Source: Gemmatimonadota bacterium (GTDB lineage Bacteria > Gemmatimonadota > Gemmatimonadetes > Longimicrobiales > Gaopeijiaceae). Taken from it: a stretch of DNA of 6,895 nt. Of the stretch, positions 1-6,895 are shown in pieces (position 1 is the stretch's first letter; the number at the start of each line of letters is the position of its first letter). The position numbers were made by a program, and so were the translations under genes. The notes below the pieces were generated by a model, which was not told the origin of the DNA, searched no databases, and was given only the letters and a program-made list of their open reading frames with translations. The stretch covers positions 1-6,895 of the forward strand of contig JACQVC010000383.1 in the NCBI GenBank assembly GCA_016209995.1. Direction: 5' to 3'.

Positions 1-732
1 GCCCTGCACGCCGGTTCGCCGATCGGTCCACCGGTGTTTCTGTGGGAAGACCCATTGCCAGCCCCACTCGGCGGCCGCGTTGGGGTACTTACGGTCGAGA
101 GCGTTCGGGAGCAGCACTCGGCCAAACCCTTCTTTGAGGTCCTCCTGGTGGACGTGTCTCACGTGCTCTAGATGTCGCTGCAGCGACTGCACCGCGGCGG
201 CGGGTAACATGCTCACGCGGTCCTTGAAGCCCTTGCCGTCGCGGACAGTGATGGTTCGGCTCTCGAAGTCGATGTCCTGAACCCGCAGACGCAGGCACTC
301 GAGGAGACGGAGTCCAGCCCCGTACAGCAGAATGGCCATCAGCTGTTGCTCCCCTGATAGGTGCTTGAGGACGGCCCTGACCTCGTCCCGCGTCATCACC
401 ACGGGCAGCCGTTGGGGCCTGCGGGCGCGGACGACGTTCCCCAATTCGCCGATCTTCCGATCGAGAACGTGATGGTAGAGGAAGAGCAGCGCGCTCAGGG
501 CCTGATTCTGGGTCGAGGCGCTGACGTGGCTATCGACGGCGAGGTGAGTCAGGAAGGCATTGATCTCGGGCTCCGCCATTTCCGCCGGATGGCGCAGGCC
601 GTGAAACCGGACGAAGCGCCGCGCCCACATCACATAGGCCTTTTCCGTTCGCAGGCTATAGTGGTGTGACCGCAGGGCAGCTCGAAGCCGGTCCAGAAGC
701 TTCGGTTGCTCACCGGATTGCGGCTGACTCAT
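1..732 (-). CDS. intI: Integron-type tyrosine recombinase (IntI family), 3' end beyond the window
   Basis: This is the N-terminal 244 codons of a site-specific tyrosine recombinase of the integron-integrase type; the frame is open to the left edge. Such enzymes recombine attC and attI sites to capture and shuffle gene cassettes. The SAM-like DNA-binding domain is at about residues 12-100 ([22 protein letters not shown], conserved [14 protein letters not shown] at 73-86). The catalytic domain starts near 108 ([11 protein letters not shown]). The first catalytic Arg is R142 in [17 protein letters not shown], and the beta-hairpin Lys is probably K167 in GKGFKDR. Residues 208-230 ([11 protein letters not shown]...EWGWQWVFP) match the insert that separates IntI from XerC/XerD. 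The HxxR, His and Tyr catalytic residues lie off-window, so integrity is untested. The ATG at 732 is supported by a GGAGGT Shine-Dalgarno 9 nt upstream. Family assignment is strong; activity is unknown. Confidence 0.9.
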   Translation of the reverse strand, partial: MSQPQSGEQPKLLDRLRAALRSHHYSLRTEKAYVMWARRFVRFHGLRHPAEMAEPEINAFLTHLAVDSHVSASTQNQALSALLFLYHHVLDRKIGELGNVVRARRPQRLPVVMTRDEVRAVLKHLSGEQQLMAILLYGAGLRLLECLRLRVQDIDFESRTITVRDGKGFKDRVSMLPAAAVQSLQRHLEHVRHVHQEDLKEGFGRVLLPNALDRKYPNAAAEWGWQWVFPQKHRWTDRRTGVQG

Positions 733-741
733 CTCCGGGGC

Positions 742-769
742 ACCTCCGAGAGAGCCGGCGCCGGTTCTC
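742..769 (-). promoter_or_regulatory. Shine-Dalgarno and upstream dyad of the integrase gene
   Basis: On the minus strand GGAGGT (742-747) lies 9 nt before the integrase ATG and fixes that start. Directly upstream, 750-769 is a near-perfect inverted repeat centred on CCGGCGCCGG, with ten-base arms and one mismatch (G754/T765, a wobble if transcribed). It could be an operator or an RNA hairpin in the leader that affects ribosome access. No promoter hexamers or LexA-like CTGT-N8-ACAG box were recognised, so the regulatory role is inference. Confidence 0.5.
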
Positions 770-801
770 GACGGCCTGCCAGCCGCCCTCCTTCGCCGGA
801 T

Positions 802-819
802 GCGTCCGTGGCCGGACGC
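802..819. repeat. Perfect 7-bp inverted repeat with 4-nt loop
   Basis: GCGTCCG (802-808) and CGGACGC (813-819) are perfect complements around TGGC. The repeat lies 70 bases upstream of the integrase start. No T-run follows on either strand, so it is not a convincing intrinsic terminator. It could be part of a recombination site or leader structure, or chance in GC-rich DNA. Confidence 0.35.
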
Positions 820-1326
820 CCGTGAGGCAGAGGCCCGAATCGTAGGGAGGGGCGGCACCAGCGGTGGAATCGCACGGCCCCCCACCCGCTGGAACGGCCG
901 CTGGCTCAGGAGCCTCGCCATGGGCGTGGGTACATCCTCCCGGAGAAGCATGCTGGGACCGCGGGGGCGATCCATGGCTGAATGGGTAGGAGGAGGTGCG
1001 TCGGCTGCAACCGCAGCCGCTATTCGGCAGGCTATGAATTCCGTGACCGCCCTCGCCGGAGGGCAGGCACCGTTATTGAAGCACGTCCCAAGGACTCTCG
1101 CACCGAGCAGATTCAGTACTGCACCCGTGTAGGCTCTGATCTGTTAAGCAGACCTTGATGCCGGGTTGGTGAAGACTGACATGTGCTGGGGACGCGCTGC
1201 CATCTGACGTTTAGGCCTAGCGTGCTCGGCTGGCATAGCGCTGTGTGCGACGTTGCGTTGGTCGCGGCGTTGGGCAAGAATGCTGTTTCCATGTGCGGGC
1301 GGCCTAAGTGTCAGACTATCCAATGG

Positions 1327-1725
1327 TTATCTCAGTGCGAGCCAACTGAAGGTCCGTTGCGAAGCTCGCTGGAGATCGCGCTCATGCTGCTCCTGAGTGC
1401 GGGCAAGCTGCCGCATCATGTCCGGTCGCACAGCCTCTGGCAGCATGGCGACGAGCCGCTTGGTGCCACTGAGCTCGTCGAGGATCGCGGTGACCTCGTC
1501 GCGCGTGAGAACCACGGGGAGCCGAGCGGATTTGCGGGGGCGGACGATACCGCGTGGCGGCTCGATCCGGATTCCCAACACCTCGCGGTAGAGGAACAGC
1601 AGAGCGCTAGCGGCCTGGTTCTGCGTGGAGCCGCTCACATTGTGTTCGTTGGCGAGGCTCGAGAGGAACGCCGGGACCGCGTCGGTGCGAAGCTCAGCGG
1701 GGTGACGCTTGCCGTGGTGGATCAT
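1327..1725 (-). pseudogene. Decayed integron-integrase remnant with internal deletion
   Basis: The frame is open from 1812, but IntI-like sequence starts only near 1725-1719 (IHHGKRHPAEL). About the first 30-40 family residues are therefore missing. The DNA-binding domain is well kept (GSTQNQAASALLFLYREVL, then ARLPVVLTRDEV). At 1441-1446 the protein jumps from the segment before the catalytic Arg straight to the LPE...HERDL segment after the beta-hairpin. Aligned to the integrase at 1-732, exactly 41 residues (123 bases, in frame) are absent, including the first catalytic Arg and hairpin Lys. Similarity ends near 1372, and unrelated codons lead to a TAA at 1327, so the rest of the catalytic domain is gone. 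It cannot be an active recombinase. It shares about 55% identity with the left integrase (51 of 92 residues by hand count), so it is not a recent copy of it. Confidence 0.85.
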
Positions 1726-1901
1726 CTCGGAGGGCCGGAACGTGGCTCTTCGGCGCGACCCAGGACCGAGTGAGCCCATGAGAAGTGAACGGACAATCCG
1801 GTCGCGGCACAATCATGGCCTGGCAGTGGGCGCAGCCATGCATGGATGGGACGGGCGAAGCAGCAGTTGGAGAGGAGCTGGCACGGTGCGCCGTCCCCGG
1901 G

Positions 1902-6741
<4,840 letters not shown>

Positions 6742-6788
6742 TCGGTGTTGGTAGTTGCGTGAGGTAAGTGGAGGGACTCCCCGATCGC

Positions 6789-6795
6789 AGGAAGG
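6789..6795 (+). promoter_or_regulatory. Shine-Dalgarno of the downstream gene
   Basis: AGGAAGG lies 7 nt before the ATG at 6803 and 10 nt before a second ATG at 6806. It supports translation of the partial gene at the right edge but does not separate the two start codons. The 61 bases between the polX stop and this start hold no clear terminator, so read-through from polX is possible. Confidence 0.55.
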
Positions 6796-6802
6796 CAGGC
6801 GG

Positions 6803-6895
6803 ATGATGCGGTGGTTCGACGCATTCCGCGGGCAGCGGTTCCGGGATCGGGTGCATGCGGGCGAGCTGCTCGCCGATGCGCTGGTGGAGTACCGC
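6803..6895 (+). CDS. Probable phosphoribosyltransferase (COG1926-like), N-terminal fragment
   Basis: Only 31 codons are visible before the window ends. After a short lead (MMRWFDAFRGQR) the sequence FRDRVHAGELLADALVEYR closely resembles the opening FRDRxxAGxxLAxxL of the COG1926 group of predicted phosphoribosyltransferases. Those proteins have a PRPP-type fold and mostly unknown substrates. The PRPP-binding loop and all catalytic residues would lie beyond the edge. The start is either of two adjacent ATGs behind a good Shine-Dalgarno sequence. It reads in the same direction as ligA-polX, 61 bases downstream, and may share their transcript. Family assignment rests on one short motif, so it is tentative. 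Confidence 0.6.
   Translation, partial: MMRWFDAFRGQRFRDRVHAGELLADALVEYR

Larger units (their letters stand above)
733..1326. other. About 590 bases without a convincing gene, between two integrase genes
   Basis: A 110-codon frame on the plus strand (800-1132) has no ribosome-binding site and a low-complexity Arg/Gly/Ala/Ser product unlike any family I know; I do not call it. About 1130-1330 looks less GC-rich than the flanks. If the left integrase belongs to an integron, attI and the first cassette would fall here. Two matches to the integron core site GTTRRRY occur in the expected orientation, GTTAAGC at 1143-1149 and GTTGGGC at 1269-1275. Neither has a clean RYYYAAC partner, and matches at this rate are expected by chance. 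No complete attC fold was found by eye. Confidence 0.5.

Noticed and set aside
800..1132. 110-codon plus-strand open frame between the integrase genes, a possible cassette gene
   Set aside because: It has no ribosome-binding site, a low-complexity Arg/Gly/Ser/Ala product, no recognised domain and no attC after it. Frames of this length are common by chance in GC-rich DNA.
733..1326. tRNA gene, CRISPR array or insertion-sequence ends in the gene-poor stretch
   Set aside because: No cloverleaf, regularly spaced repeats, terminal inverted repeats or transposase fragment was seen by eye.
1183..1773. 196-codon plus-strand open frame
   Set aside because: Most of it is antisense to the integrase remnant, whose minus-strand frame has clear IntI motifs; the plus frame has none.
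1883..1894. Small inverted repeat ACGG-TGCG-CCGT after the metallophosphatase gene as a terminator
   Set aside because: The stem is only 4 bp and no T-run follows; not enough to call a terminator.

Overview
The window is GC-rich bacterial DNA, probably chromosomal. Its core is a housekeeping DNA-repair/replication locus: ligA (NAD+-dependent DNA ligase) and polX (PHP-domain family X DNA polymerase), joined by a 4-base GTGA stop/start overlap. A YfcE/MJ0936-like metallophosphatase gene diverges from them on the other side. The lineage cannot be fixed from this sequence. GC-rich composition, GTG starts, PolX and an integron-type integrase would suit a soil or sediment phylum such as Gemmatimonadota, but that is a guess.

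Layout, left to right. (1) Positions 1-732, minus strand: the N-terminal 244 codons of an integron-integrase (IntI) type tyrosine recombinase. It runs off the left edge, so the C-terminal catalytic residues are not visible. It has a good Shine-Dalgarno sequence and a 20-base dyad just upstream of it. (2) Positions 733-1326: no convincing gene; the stretch is where attI and cassette DNA would lie if this is an integron. (3) Positions 1327-1725, minus strand: remnant of a second, different IntI, truncated at both ends and carrying an in-frame internal deletion that removes the first catalytic arginine. (4) Positions 1902-2663, minus strand: intact metallophosphatase. (5) Positions 2664-2821: divergent control region with two related dyads 41 bases apart. 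(6) Positions 2822-4879: ligA. (7) Positions 4876-6741: polX. (8) From 6803 to the right edge: start of a probable phosphoribosyltransferase gene.

LigA and PolX make biochemical sense as one transcription unit: PolX fills short gaps and trims 3' ends, and LigA seals the resulting nicks. The left 1.8 kb is accessory: two IntI-type genes of different ancestry in the same orientation, one decayed, suggest a site of repeated integron activity beside a core locus. The least expected signals are the pair of dyads between the divergent genes, where all four differences across a 19-base comparison preserve the symmetry, and the deletion scar in the integrase remnant. I did not see a wholly new multi-gene system.
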